DNA of 64,000 bases. It comes from Pseudocolwellia sp048296855. Lineage in GTDB: Bacteria > Pseudomonadota > Gammaproteobacteria > Enterobacterales > Alteromonadaceae. Of this stretch, positions 1-8,330 are shown in pieces. Both the position numbers and the translations under genes were made by a program. The first letter of the stretch is position 1. Each line of letters opens with the position of its first letter. The notes beneath the pieces were generated by a model. It had not been told where the DNA came from. It saw nothing but the letters and a program-made list of their open reading frames with translations, and did no database searches. The DNA lies in NCBI GenBank assembly GCA_048296855.1, contig CP182631.1, one strand, 5' to 3'.

Positions 1-641
1 ATACTACCCACGAATAAGTTCAACGCGGCAGTTAATGCACTGGCTTTACTAATATCAATTGTTAATAAAAATAGCACCCATACAGCAGCACCTATTCCTG
101 CGCCAATGTAGTCGGCGCCATATATAGTGCCTATGTTATTTTTTAAATGTTTCTCGTGTATTTCTTCACGAATTCGAGCAATTAATGGAATCTCCATTCC
201 TATAAAAAAGCCCAGTAATAAGCCAAAAAAATATGGGCTATTAAAAGCAATAAAACTCAGTTGTTTAAAAAGGCCACCACGGGGCATCGCATCGGGTGGT
301 AAAGAAAACATATCTGAAATAAGCAACGGGAAGGTTTGGGTTATGGCAATAAAACCACCAATAATTAAAATAGATAAACTACCCAATATCGCAATAATAA
401 GTTCTAACCATACAAATCCATTAAAAGCACAGGTGATTTTACGTGCTGCAAAAGCACCTAGCCCCATCGCGACAATCATTAAGCCGATCATGGCATAAAT
501 GGTACTTTCCATAGCACCTAATACACGCCCTGCATAATGAGAAAGTAAATACTCATATATAAGTCCGCAGCCAGCTAAAATCGCCATAGCTAATATAAGA
601 AACGTGTCGTGCCAGAGTAAGGAGGTTTTATTGGTATTCAT
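1..641 (-). CDS. Spermidine-synthase-like multi-pass membrane protein (N-terminal part, runs off the window)
   Basis: This frame is open from an ATG at 641 down to base 1, so only about the first 213 residues are present. The visible part is very hydrophobic. It starts with a short polar segment, then a helix containing CGLIYEYLLSHYAGRVLGA, then several further membrane helices with short loops such as ARIREEIHEKHLK. The IYE and LG...AMGLG pattern resembles the membrane domain that precedes the methyltransferase-like spermidine synthase domain in membrane-bound SpeE homologues. The catalytic part would lie outside the window, so the function is inferred. It is the third gene of a minus-strand cluster with a DUF350 protein and a lipoprotein, a combination seen in other marine Gammaproteobacteria. 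A hairpin lies between it and the DUF350 gene. Confidence 0.6.
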   Translation of the reverse strand, partial: MNTNKTSLLWHDTFLILAMAILAGCGLIYEYLLSHYAGRVLGAMESTIYAMIGLMIVAMGLGAFAARKITCAFNGFVWLELIIAILGSLSILIIGGFIAITQTFPLLISDMFSLPPDAMPRGGLFKQLSFIAFNSPYFFGLLLGFFIGMEIPLIARIREEIHEKHLKNNIGTIYGADYIGAGIGAAVWVLFLLTIDISKASALTAALNLFVGS

Positions 642-675
642 GAAGGCTTAATAGGTAAATGTAAGTTAAAAAAGT

Positions 676-700
676 AAGCCGTATAGAAATTATACGGCTT
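676..700 (-). terminator. Hairpin, possible intra-operon terminator
   Basis: A 10-bp perfect inverted repeat (AAGCCGTATA / TATACGGCTT) has a 5-nt loop. On the minus strand it is followed shortly by a run of six T. It lies just downstream of the DUF350 gene and just before the spermidine-synthase-like gene, so it may only attenuate transcription. Confidence 0.55.
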
Positions 701-756
701 TATTTGAAAGGAGAGAGCGTTAAACACAAACGTGTCGTTTTATTAACTTTTAGTTG

Positions 757-1659
757 CTATGCCATTAATCCGGTAAGGATCAAAGCAATTGAAATACTAA
801 TGGCCATTTCAACACTCGCCACACCAATATTATGTTGCTGATCAACTTCTTCTACTAAGTTAATGCCCCATAAAATCAGTTTTTTAGCTAATGTAGTAAG
901 CACTGAAACTAATACAGTCATAACGATACTAAACACTAACCAACCAAAAAGGTTCGTTAGCAAAGTTTCAGAAGAATAAGTTAAGAAGTAACTTGCTGCG
1001 GTTACGGCTAGCGCTGTACTAATAACTTGACCAGCGTAGCGAATAGCTAATGCTGTTTGACCGTCTGCAAAAGCTTCTTGCATACTGTCGCCTTGATTAT
1101 TGTTAGCGTATTGTTTTTCTTTAATACGTGTAACCATTACTAACATGGCCTGAGATACTACAAAACCAGCGGCAATAGCAACAAAGGTACTAATATTTAA
1201 ACCATTTACCCAAATAAGTACGGCCCTAATAATAATGGCTGTAGCTATAGCTCCTGCGGCATCAACAATACCTACAGAAATATTATGTGCTTTAATTTGT
1301 TCTGTTTTATTAATTTGGTTTAATGCGATACGGTCGTGAACAATGCGACCAATTTTTATTAAAATTAATCCAAAAAGTCCGTAAGACAACATTCCTATTG
1401 CTTCAAGTAAATAGCTATCTGCGCTTTCACCCATAATAGCACCGCTTAGTGCAATACCCATCGCGGCAATACTACCTGCAACACTAATTCCAAAGGCAAA
1501 GTTATCTTCTTTAGATAATTCGTCAGTTGAATTAACTTTTGCTGTAAAGCCAGAAATAAAGCGCATTGCGCCAAGGAGTATAATAGCGATTGAAATATCA
1601 ATGGCTAAATATATTAGTAAGTCTTGGTTGAGATTGGTTATATCTATTAATGTATTCAT
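757..1659 (-). CDS. DUF350-family (YjfL-like) inner-membrane protein
   Basis: The product is a 300-residue, almost entirely hydrophobic protein with about eight predicted membrane helices arranged as two similar halves. A GxSxAGSIAAMGIALSGA segment near residue 55 and a related segment in the second half fit the DUF350/YjfL family, in which pairs of this repeat form the protein. The biochemical role of the family is unknown. The start is supported by AGGG eight bases upstream. It lies 24 bp after the lipoprotein gene and is probably co-transcribed with it and with the following spermidine-synthase-like gene. Family assignment is fairly secure; a function cannot be given. Confidence 0.75.
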   Translation of the reverse strand: MNTLIDITNLNQDLLIYLAIDISIAIILLGAMRFISGFTAKVNSTDELSKEDNFAFGISVAGSIAAMGIALSGAIMGESADSYLLEAIGMLSYGLFGLILIKIGRIVHDRIALNQINKTEQIKAHNISVGIVDAAGAIATAIIIRAVLIWVNGLNISTFVAIAAGFVVSQAMLVMVTRIKEKQYANNNQGDSMQEAFADGQTALAIRYAGQVISTALAVTAASYFLTYSSETLLTNLFGWLVFSIVMTVLVSVLTTLAKKLILWGINLVEEVDQQHNIGVASVEMAISISIALILTGLMA

Positions 1660-1683
1660 TATTTTTCCCTATTCTGCTACTCG

Positions 1684-2664
1684 CTATTTGCCGCGTTTAA
1701 AGCCACGAGAAGTAGAGCTTGAGCTATTTCTGAAACTGGCGTTTTTAGATGAACTTGAAGAACCTTTAGCGTACGAACTTTTTGATGAGCTCGTAGACTT
1801 AAACTTATTAGCACTCGTTTGTGCTGTTCGGCTTTGGCTTGATAATGACGAAGAACCTGTGCGATTTTTACTATAAGCACTGGTAAATTTTTGCCCACGA
1901 CTTTCAAACGATTTACGAGTACGGGTTTCAAGTGAGTTTTGTTTACTTAATTGACTTGGAGAACTATAACGCTTTCTTCCATAGTCGTTATAATAACTAT
2001 AGTTTCGGCTACGTCCCCAGTCATTGTAATAGGTACGACGAGAACCAAAAACATCACCCATCATAGAATACATGCCGTACCATGCCCAAAAAGACATACC
2101 ATTACTGCCCGTAGTCCATTGACCATAGCTTGGGTTACCAATGAGCTGTTCACCTGTACCAAAGTCTTGCGCATTATTTGCTTTAGCACTCTGGCTTTTC
2201 GATAAAGAGTTTATTCTAGGTAGTTGTCCGTCAGACATATCTGCTAATACATTTAAAGGGTCGCTAAGGGCATCTGAAAATAACGTAGGATCAGCAGCCT
2301 GATAAATATTTAGTAACTCATCATACAAAGCTTGTTTGCTAGCAAACATATTAGGTTGATTTTTAGCTGTGTTAAGTCGATCAACTAACGCAAGGAACAT
2401 AGGCCCTTCAACGGTTGCATCTTTTTTGAACTGCTCAATTAACGGGGCTAAATTCGGTTTCTGCTTAAGAACATGCTCAGCGTATTGATTAATAAGAACA
2501 GCATTTCTTACGCTGCCGTTTTTTAATCCATTGGCTAGTTGTTCAATACGTTGTTCCGAAATAGATGTTTGTTGTACTATTTGCTCATTAATAGGATCGC
2601 TACATCCTATTAAGCCAATCGTTAATATCAACAACAATATTTTTACGTGGTGCATTCCTGCCAT
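1684..2664 (-). CDS. Lipoprotein with a serine/arginine-rich C-terminal tail, unknown function
   Basis: I chose the ATG at 2664 because GAGG precedes it and because it gives a compact lipoprotein signal (MAGMHHVKILLLILTIGLIGC). The upstream in-frame start at 2715 would place 17 polar residues before it. Lipidation at the LIGC cysteine is predicted. Residues ~20-150 are helical and charged. The middle is rich in Tyr, Gly and Trp (WAWYGMYSMMGDVFGSRR). The last ~110 residues are low complexity, dominated by Ser, Lys and Arg. The product is 326 residues. It heads the cluster with the DUF350 and spermidine-synthase-like genes. I do not recognise a named family beyond its occurrence with these partners. 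Confidence 0.7.
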   Translation of the reverse strand: MAGMHHVKILLLILTIGLIGCSDPINEQIVQQTSISEQRIEQLANGLKNGSVRNAVLINQYAEHVLKQKPNLAPLIEQFKKDATVEGPMFLALVDRLNTAKNQPNMFASKQALYDELLNIYQAADPTLFSDALSDPLNVLADMSDGQLPRINSLSKSQSAKANNAQDFGTGEQLIGNPSYGQWTTGSNGMSFWAWYGMYSMMGDVFGSRRTYYNDWGRSRNYSYYNDYGRKRYSSPSQLSKQNSLETRTRKSFESRGQKFTSAYSKNRTGSSSLSSQSRTAQTSANKFKSTSSSKSSYAKGSSSSSKNASFRNSSSSTSRGFKRGK

Positions 2665-3008
2665 AGGTGTCCTCAAAAATGCTTGATTATTATTTATTAA
2701 TATCATCCTTGACATAATATGTCTAATGGTTTGATACGCTATTTACAAAAAGCATAAACGTTTATTCTTACAAGTCTATTTTATTACCATTACTGTAATC
2801 GAAAAATGAGTTATTAGTTTAAAATTTTAAGCAACAATCATTTTATTTTAATGAAGGTGATAATCAAAACTTCACACACGCTCAACTAAGTTACTGACTT
2901 GTATTTGAGCTACATTCAATGTAAAACATCTCTAAAGAAAAAACAGCCTCTAAAGTTCTCATTTCAATAGATTAATGAAAAATATGCCATTTATTTATGG
3001 AGTATATG
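2665..3008. other. Divergent intergenic region, lipoprotein operon / glnE
   Basis: About 340 bp of AT-rich sequence separates two divergent genes and must hold both promoters. A TTGACA at 2711-2716 with a weak TGATAC 17 bp later is a possible glnE-direction promoter, but this is not convincing. No open frame, repeat or RNA gene was recognised here. Confidence 0.4.
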
Positions 3009-5879
3009 ATGCATAGCCATGTAAAAAAAGTAACTTCTGCTTGTTTAGTGCAGCAACAAGAAAAAAGTTGGATGCAATTTTCTGCTCAACACCCTAATGC
3101 AACAGAACAACTTTCAGAGATACAACTCGAACACTTTAAAAGCGCAATAATGTTAAGTGATTACATTTTAAAAAGTGCGCTTCAAGCTCCTGACATTGTA
3201 ATAGGGTTATTTGTATCAAATTATGTTTATCAAAAAGAAACACCTAACTATCAAAAGTTATTAAGTGATTTTATAAGTGAATGTAGAACTGAAGAGGATT
3301 TACATAAAGCACTAAGGTTATTTCGATTACGTGAAATGGTGGCTATTGCAACGGCCGATCTTGTTTTAAATATTCCGTTAAATGAGTCATTAAAACGTTT
3401 ATCAGAACTGGCTGATGTATTCGTGCAAGGTGCGTTAGATTGGCTAAGTCAATTTTGTTATGAAAAATGGGGAGAACCCAAAAATAGCGAAGGCGAAACT
3501 ATTCCTTTATTGGTTTACGCCATGGGCAAATTGGGGGGAAAAGAACTTAACTTTTCATCCGATATTGATCTTATTTTTACTTATCCAGAATCAGGTGAAA
3601 CCCAAGGCGCTAGACGTTCAATTGACAACCAACAATTTTTTACACGCTTAGGGCAAAAATTGATCACAGCACTTAATCAGCAAACAGCAGACGGATTTGT
3701 GTACCGTGTTGATATGCGTTTAAGGCCTTTCGGTGACAGTGGACCTTTAGTGTTAACCTTTAATGCAATGGAAGATTACTACCAAGAACAAGGTCGAGAT
3801 TGGGAGCGTTATGCCATGCTCAAAGCTCGCCTCATTGGTGCAGGCAAGTATCACGATCAATTAGATAAAATGCTTAAACCTTTTGTTTATAGACGTTATA
3901 TCGATTTTAGTGTGATAGACAGTTTACGCCGAATGAAAATGATGATTGCGCAAGAAGTTAGGCGTAAACAACTCATCAATAATATTAAATTAGGTGCTGG
4001 TGGTATCCGTGAAATTGAATTTATTGTACAAGTCTTTCAGTTGATCCGGGGCGGACAAGTTAAAAGTTTACAACAACGAAATTTGTTAACCGTACTTCCT
4101 TTATTAGTGGAAGAAGGTGAAGTGCCCGTTAAGAGTATGACAATACTTAAAAGTGCTTATGAGTTTTTACGACGTGTTGAAAACATTATTCAGGCGCTTG
4201 GCGATAAACAAACGCAAACATTACCTGACTCTGAATTAGATCAAATGCGAATTTTAGCTGCATTAGAGCAGGATGAGTTAAGTACGTGGCCATTATTTTT
4301 AGAGCACTTACAATTCCATATGTATGGTGTTCATAAAGAATTTATCGCGCTTATTGGTGAAGAGGGCTCTCATCATCATATTAAAGATTCACATTGGGTG
4401 ACTTTATGGGACAGCGATTGGGATCATGAAGAAAGTTGTACGTGGATCAGTAAAGTTAATCAAACATGGAAAGTTGATAGTATTTGGCACCAAATAAGTG
4501 ACTTTAGAGAGGAACTGACTAAAAAAGGTATTGGTAATCGCGGTCGTCAAACACTAGATAAATTGATGCCGCTACTCTTATTCTTTTTAAATGAAGACAA
4601 TGTAGAAGATACAACATTAGAGCGCGTACTCTCTATTTTTAAGAAAATAGTTACACGAACAGCTTATCTTGAATTGCTTAATGAAAATGAAGGGGCGTTA
4701 AAGCATTTAATTAAATTATGTCGCTCAAGTTTATGGGTAACAGAGCATATTGCTAAGTTTCCTATTTTACTTGATGAGCTTATTGATCCTACCCTATTCA
4801 GTAATCCGCCCTTAGAAACTAGTTATGGATCAGAATTACGCGAAACAATGCTTCGTATTCCAGAAGAAGATCTTGAAGCGCAAATGAATATGCTACGTCA
4901 ATTTAAACAGGTTCAGCATTTACGTTTAGCAGCTGCAGATATATCAGGTGTATTGCCTATCACTAAGGTAAGCGATCACTTAACTGCAATTGCCGAATGT
5001 ATTATTACTGAAGTGATTAACCTAGCATGGGCACACGTTACACAAAGATTTGGGCAGCCGCTTTCTACTGTAGGTACTGATGATAAAGGTTTAGCTGTTA
5101 TTGGCTACGGTAAAATGGGCGGGATAGAATTAGGATACGGTTCCGACCTTGATTTAGTGTTTCTACATAATAGTTTGCCAACCGATATGACCAATGGTGA
5201 AAAAGAAGTTCCTGCCAGTCAATTTTATGCCAAGTTAGCCCAACGTATAATGCACATTTTTAACACCAACATGGCCAGTGGTATTTTATATGAGCTAGAT
5301 ATGCGTTTAAGACCTTCAGGTAATTCAGGCCTTTTAGCTGTGCATATTGATACTTTTGAAGAATATCAAAAGCAAGATGCTTGGACATGGGAGCATCAAG
5401 CGCTGGTAAGAACACGTTGTGTTTATGGTACTGAGTTTTTTGTTAAGCGTTATGAAGAAATCAAACGTAATATTATTGCTAGCCCAAGAGATAATGCTGT
5501 ACTGAAAAAAGATGTTGTAGAAATGCGTCAAAAAATGAAGTCTCATCTTGATAAATCAACAGAAGATCTGGTTGATATTAAGCAAGGAGAAGGGGGCTTA
5601 GTGGATATCGAGTTTTTAGCGCAATACTTAGTTTTATCTCATGGTCATAAACACCCTAGTTTAGGAAAATATTCAGATAATATTAATATTTTTAATGAGC
5701 TATGCGCGTTATCTTTAATTAGTGAAGAAGATAAAGATGCGTTAATTTCGAGTTATTGTCATTTACGAGATTTTGGTCATAAGGCGACTCTACAAGGTAT
5801 TAATTCTTTGATAGCAAACAGCGAGTTTACCGAAGTAGCAAAAAATATAACATCAATTAAGCATAGGTATTTAGTATGA
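3009..5879 (+). CDS. glnE: Bifunctional glutamine synthetase adenylyltransferase/adenylyl-removing enzyme
   Basis: GlnE adds AMP to, and removes AMP from, glutamine synthetase in response to PII, setting nitrogen assimilation. The protein has the expected two nucleotidyltransferase domains. The N-terminal de-adenylylating domain carries LNFSSDIDLIFTYPE near residue 180, and the C-terminal adenylylating domain carries GYGSDLDLVFLH near residue 710. Each is followed by a DMRLRP segment (VDMRLRPFGDSGPL and LDMRLRPSGNSGLL). I prefer the ATG at 3009, preceded by GGAG at 2999-3002, over the in-frame ATGs at 2997 and 3006. This gives 956 residues, close to the E. coli length. It stands alone and ends before a strong terminator. 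Confidence 0.95.
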   Translation: MHSHVKKVTSACLVQQQEKSWMQFSAQHPNATEQLSEIQLEHFKSAIMLSDYILKSALQAPDIVIGLFVSNYVYQKETPNYQKLLSDFISECRTEEDLHKALRLFRLREMVAIATADLVLNIPLNESLKRLSELADVFVQGALDWLSQFCYEKWGEPKNSEGETIPLLVYAMGKLGGKELNFSSDIDLIFTYPESGETQGARRSIDNQQFFTRLGQKLITALNQQTADGFVYRVDMRLRPFGDSGPLVLTFNAMEDYYQEQGRDWERYAMLKARLIGAGKYHDQLDKMLKPFVYRRYIDFSVIDSLRRMKMMIAQEVRRKQLINNIKLGAGGIREIEFIVQVFQLIRGGQVKSLQQRNLLTVLPLLVEEGEVPVKSMTILKSAYEFLRRVENIIQALGDKQTQTLPDSELDQMRILAALEQDELSTWPLFLEHLQFHMYGVHKEFIALIGEEGSHHHIKDSHWVTLWDSDWDHEESCTWISKVNQTWKVDSIWHQISDFREELTKKGIGNRGRQTLDKLMPLLLFFLNEDNVEDTTLERVLSIFKKIVTRTAYLELLNENEGALKHLIKLCRSSLWVTEHIAKFPILLDELIDPTLFSNPPLETSYGSELRETMLRIPEEDLEAQMNMLRQFKQVQHLRLAAADISGVLPITKVSDHLTAIAECIITEVINLAWAHVTQRFGQPLSTVGTDDKGLAVIGYGKMGGIELGYGSDLDLVFLHNSLPTDMTNGEKEVPASQFYAKLAQRIMHIFNTNMASGILYELDMRLRPSGNSGLLAVHIDTFEEYQKQDAWTWEHQALVRTRCVYGTEFFVKRYEEIKRNIIASPRDNAVLKKDVVEMRQKMKSHLDKSTEDLVDIKQGEGGLVDIEFLAQYLVLSHGHKHPSLGKYSDNINIFNELCALSLISEEDKDALISSYCHLRDFGHKATLQGINSLIANSEFTEVAKNITSIKHRYLV

Positions 5880-5973
5880 AATTAGCATTGCCGCACTACG
5901 AATGCTTATTTTCATCATACTGAATAAAGTACAATTAGTTGAAATCAAATTAAACTTTTAGGGTAATTAAAAA

Positions 5974-5991
5974 GGGAGACATTAGTCTCCC
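5974..5991. terminator. Bidirectional rho-independent terminator
   Basis: GGGAGAC-ATTA-GTCTCCC forms a perfect 7-bp stem, with an A run on the left and T-rich sequence on the right. It lies between the convergent glnE and outer-membrane protein genes and can serve both. Confidence 0.85.
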
Positions 5992-6014
5992 TTGTTTATT
6001 CAATAATATTAGGC

Positions 6015-6713
6015 TTAAAAGCGACCTGTTATACCAAATAATAATCCATCATCACTATTTTCTAATGAAACATACTCAAGACGAGCTGAAATCGCTGGAG
6101 TGAAAAAGTGTTGAGCACGAATGGTGCCGTTAATACCTTCCTCTGTTGAAAGGCTTAACCCTACACTTGATTGAGCAGTCCAAAAGTAGTCTGCTGCAGC
6201 TGTAAAGTCGTTATCTAAATTAAGGTAAGACACTTCTACATTAACAAAAGTACCGTTATTTAATGTAGCAATATATTTAGTGTTTAACGCTAAAGAATCA
6301 GAAAATTCTTCATCAGCGCCAGAAACTGAAACCATCCAGTTTTTATCAAAAAAGTAGCCGATTTCACCAACAAGTCCAGTGTCATCGCCTCCACCATCAA
6401 CATCGAAATAAGTTACATCTAAACCAACAAAAAGGTCATTGTGGTAATAGTCAGCACCTAATACTAGTTGATAGGCATCACCATCGAAATCAGTGTAGCT
6501 AAGGTTAGCACTAGTGTTTCTACCCATAAACGCAGCTTCAGACCATGCTGTATTATTTGTAGTAACGTTGTTAAGGTAATATGTGCCTTCAAGTTTAATA
6601 GTATTGAAGCTATCAATGTTTAAATAATCTACATCAATTTGAGTATTGTAGTCATTAGCTATAGCAGCTGAAGAAAGTAAAGATAAACCGAAGAATACTG
6701 CATATGTTTTCAT
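6015..6713 (-). CDS. Putative outer-membrane beta-barrel (porin-like) protein
   Basis: The 232-residue product starts with a clear Sec signal peptide, MKTYAVFFGLSLLSSAAIA, and ends in GITGRF. The C-terminal phenylalanine is typical of beta-barrels recognised by the Bam complex. Between them the sequence alternates polar and aromatic residues in strand-like stretches and contains an acidic loop rich in Asp and Gly (DVDGGGDDTG). This style fits small putative porins of Alteromonadales, but the substrate cannot be stated. AAAGGA lies eight bases before the ATG. It is monocistronic and convergent with glnE. Confidence 0.7.
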   Translation of the reverse strand: MKTYAVFFGLSLLSSAAIANDYNTQIDVDYLNIDSFNTIKLEGTYYLNNVTTNNTAWSEAAFMGRNTSANLSYTDFDGDAYQLVLGADYYHNDLFVGLDVTYFDVDGGGDDTGLVGEIGYFFDKNWMVSVSGADEEFSDSLALNTKYIATLNNGTFVNVEVSYLNLDNDFTAAADYFWTAQSSVGLSLSTEEGINGTIRAQHFFTPAISARLEYVSLENSDDGLLFGITGRF

Positions 6714-7067
6714 TATATAAATCCTTTATATGTTATGTAAATTCCTAAGAAAAATAGTAGGAAATCAATGGATATACACACAAACTAGTAGCACAAATAT
6801 ACAGTACTATTTGTGCGTAAAATCCATTTCGCGCGCACTATACTGGCCCATAAAAAAGAAAACAAGTATTTTGATATAATTTTTACGGCGTTGTTTTAGC
6901 ATTGCGGAATAAATACTTTTTGAAAGTTGTCGACATCACAATATAAATCAACTAATTTCTTCATAACTGTTCCTTGTATGGTTCTTGGTAGAAAAAGTAC
7001 ATCGCGGAACGGGTATAGTTAAATTTCATCCCGAACAAGGGGCTTTATTATAATAAGAGAGATATAT
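6714..7067. other. Intergenic region with a transposase scrap
   Basis: These 354 bp hold the promoter of the outer-membrane protein (leftward), the promoter of the DoxX gene (rightward) and a short remnant of an IS982-type transposase on the minus strand, annotated separately. The segment around 7010-7040 contains GAACGGGTATAG and CATCCCGAAC, which may be the scarred end of the same element. Confidence 0.45.
6896..6964 (-). pseudogene. IS982-family transposase N-terminal remnant
   Basis: Read on the minus strand from the ATG at 6964, this gives 22 residues, MKKLVDLYCDVDNFQKVFIP and two more, then a stop. This is the characteristic N-terminal segment of IS982-family transposases (LYCDVDDFxxxFxP). 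No further homologous sequence is recognisable and there is no intact element, so it is a deletion relic. The match is from memory of the family motif rather than an alignment. Confidence 0.65.
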
Positions 7068-7439
7068 ATGAATTTTTTAGATAAGTATAAAGAGCATACA
7101 TATGCGGCTTTTCGTATAGTGCTAAGTTTTTTATTTATTTTTCATGGTACCCAAAAGTTACTTTCTTTTCCTATTGAATTTCCGTACCCGATAAATCCTA
7201 TGATTATGAGTGCAGGAATTATAGAGTTAGTATGTGGGACGCTCGTCATGTTGGGCTTTTATGCTAGAGGGGCTGCATTTTTAGCTAGTGGCACAATGGC
7301 AGTTGCTTATTGGTTGGCACATGGACTTAATAATCCATTCCCTATTGCCAATGGGGGAGAGTTAGCCACTATTTATTGTTTTGGCTTTTTATTTATAGCA
7401 ACTAATGGACCTGGTATGTGGAGTATAAATAAACGTTAA
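7068..7439 (+). CDS. DoxX-family membrane protein
   Basis: The product has 123 residues and four hydrophobic helices. FRIVLSFLFIFHGTQKLL near the N-terminus, AGIIELVCGTLVMLGFYARGAAF in the middle and a conserved NGGELATIYCFGFLFIA near the C-terminus are typical of the DoxX/YphA group of small inner-membrane proteins. Members are linked to quinone or thiol redox metabolism, but the role here is unknown. An AGAGAG stretch precedes the ATG. It appears to be a single gene followed by a small palindromic repeat. Confidence 0.8.
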   Translation: MNFLDKYKEHTYAAFRIVLSFLFIFHGTQKLLSFPIEFPYPINPMIMSAGIIELVCGTLVMLGFYARGAAFLASGTMAVAYWLAHGLNNPFPIANGGELATIYCFGFLFIATNGPGMWSINKR

Positions 7440-7451
7440 ATTGAAAAGGCC

Positions 7452-7529
7452 TATAATACCAATCGCAATAAGGCATTGATGATTTATACTCGTCTAAATA
7501 GTCAATTCATTAATGCGTTTGGTATTATA
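7452..7529. repeat. 78-bp palindromic MITE-like element
   Basis: TATAATACCAATCGCAATAAGGCATTGA at the left end matches the reverse complement of the right end over 28 positions with about six mismatches, and the whole unit can fold into one long hairpin. The outer TATAATACCAA resembles the ends of the IS630-family element at 10796-11907 (TATACCAATTAG and TAATACCATTCC). It may therefore be a non-autonomous derivative of such an element, inserted at a TA. It lies between the DoxX gene and the TcpQ-like gene and could also act as a terminator for both. Confidence 0.6.
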
Positions 7530-7573
7530 AAACTAATACATACTGTGAATGCTAGGATAACCAAAAATTCGGT

Positions 7574-8278
7574 TTAATAACCAGAGTTTGACTTCAATAA
7601 GGCACATTCTTCGTCTAGATAAGACTTTGTACCTTCTATAACAACGATAGCACGTGATTGATAACAGAAATAAGTAGAAACACCATTTTGGAAATGCCCG
7701 CTAATTCCTTGGCTTAGTTGTAAGGCTGTTTTTAAAATATTTTTATTGATCCTAAAAGCATCTTTAACGACATAATCACGATTAAGTCGCCAATAAACTT
7801 CCAGTTTATCTTCTTTAGCATATTCAGATAATTTTTGAAAAACAGTTTCACCAAGTCTAAAAGGTCTTGATTCTGTGGTGCCTTGCCAGTTTCTAGGGTA
7901 AGCTCGAACCACTTTTTTGCGTGCATTTAATAGTAACTCTAGGTCACCTTTAGGATCAGGCAAATAAACAATATTATTACGAATAGTGGGTTTATCTATA
8001 TCAGACTCGCCATTAATATTGGCGTAAAATGTTGATAAACCTGTTGCTGCTTTATTTTCACTTTTTTTCTTTTCTATAGGTTTAGCTTGTGTAGGAGAGG
8101 GAGGCTTGGTATTCATTTTGTTTGATGTTTTGTCCCCAATAGCTTGTGCTGGAACGCTAGCTGCGACAGGTTTTTCATCGCTAGCTAACGACATGAGTAA
8201 GTCTTGATTAGCAAAAAATAAATAGGCAAGAATAACTAATATCGTGCCAAATATAATATTTCGTATCCAAAAACCCAT
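7574..8278 (-). CDS. Membrane-anchored protein with a TcpQ-like C-terminal domain
   Basis: The product has 234 residues. It has one N-terminal membrane helix (IIFGTILVILAYLFFA), a Pro/Lys/Ala-rich linker to about residue 85, and a compact C-terminal domain. That domain contains RLGETVFQKLSEYAKEDKLEVYWRL followed by a final FCYQSRAIVVIE segment. The pattern resembles the toxin-coregulated pilus biosynthesis protein Q (TcpQ) C-terminal domain, found in periplasmic parts of envelope machines. No pilus genes are nearby, so the partner is unknown. It lies about 50 bp downstream of lpxL on the same strand and may be co-transcribed with it. Confidence 0.5.
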   Translation of the reverse strand: MGFWIRNIIFGTILVILAYLFFANQDLLMSLASDEKPVAASVPAQAIGDKTSNKMNTKPPSPTQAKPIEKKKSENKAATGLSTFYANINGESDIDKPTIRNNIVYLPDPKGDLELLLNARKKVVRAYPRNWQGTTESRPFRLGETVFQKLSEYAKEDKLEVYWRLNRDYVVKDAFRINKNILKTALQLSQGISGHFQNGVSTYFCYQSRAIVVIEGTKSYLDEECALLKSNSGY

Positions 8279-8330
8279 AAGACCTTACTCATTAATAATG
8301 TTAGATAATATATACCTTAACTAACAAATC

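Noticed and set aside
127..498. Plus-strand frame of 123 codons
   Set aside because: It is antisense to the strongly hydrophobic spermidine-synthase-like frame on the minus strand, and its composition is typical of a shadow frame.
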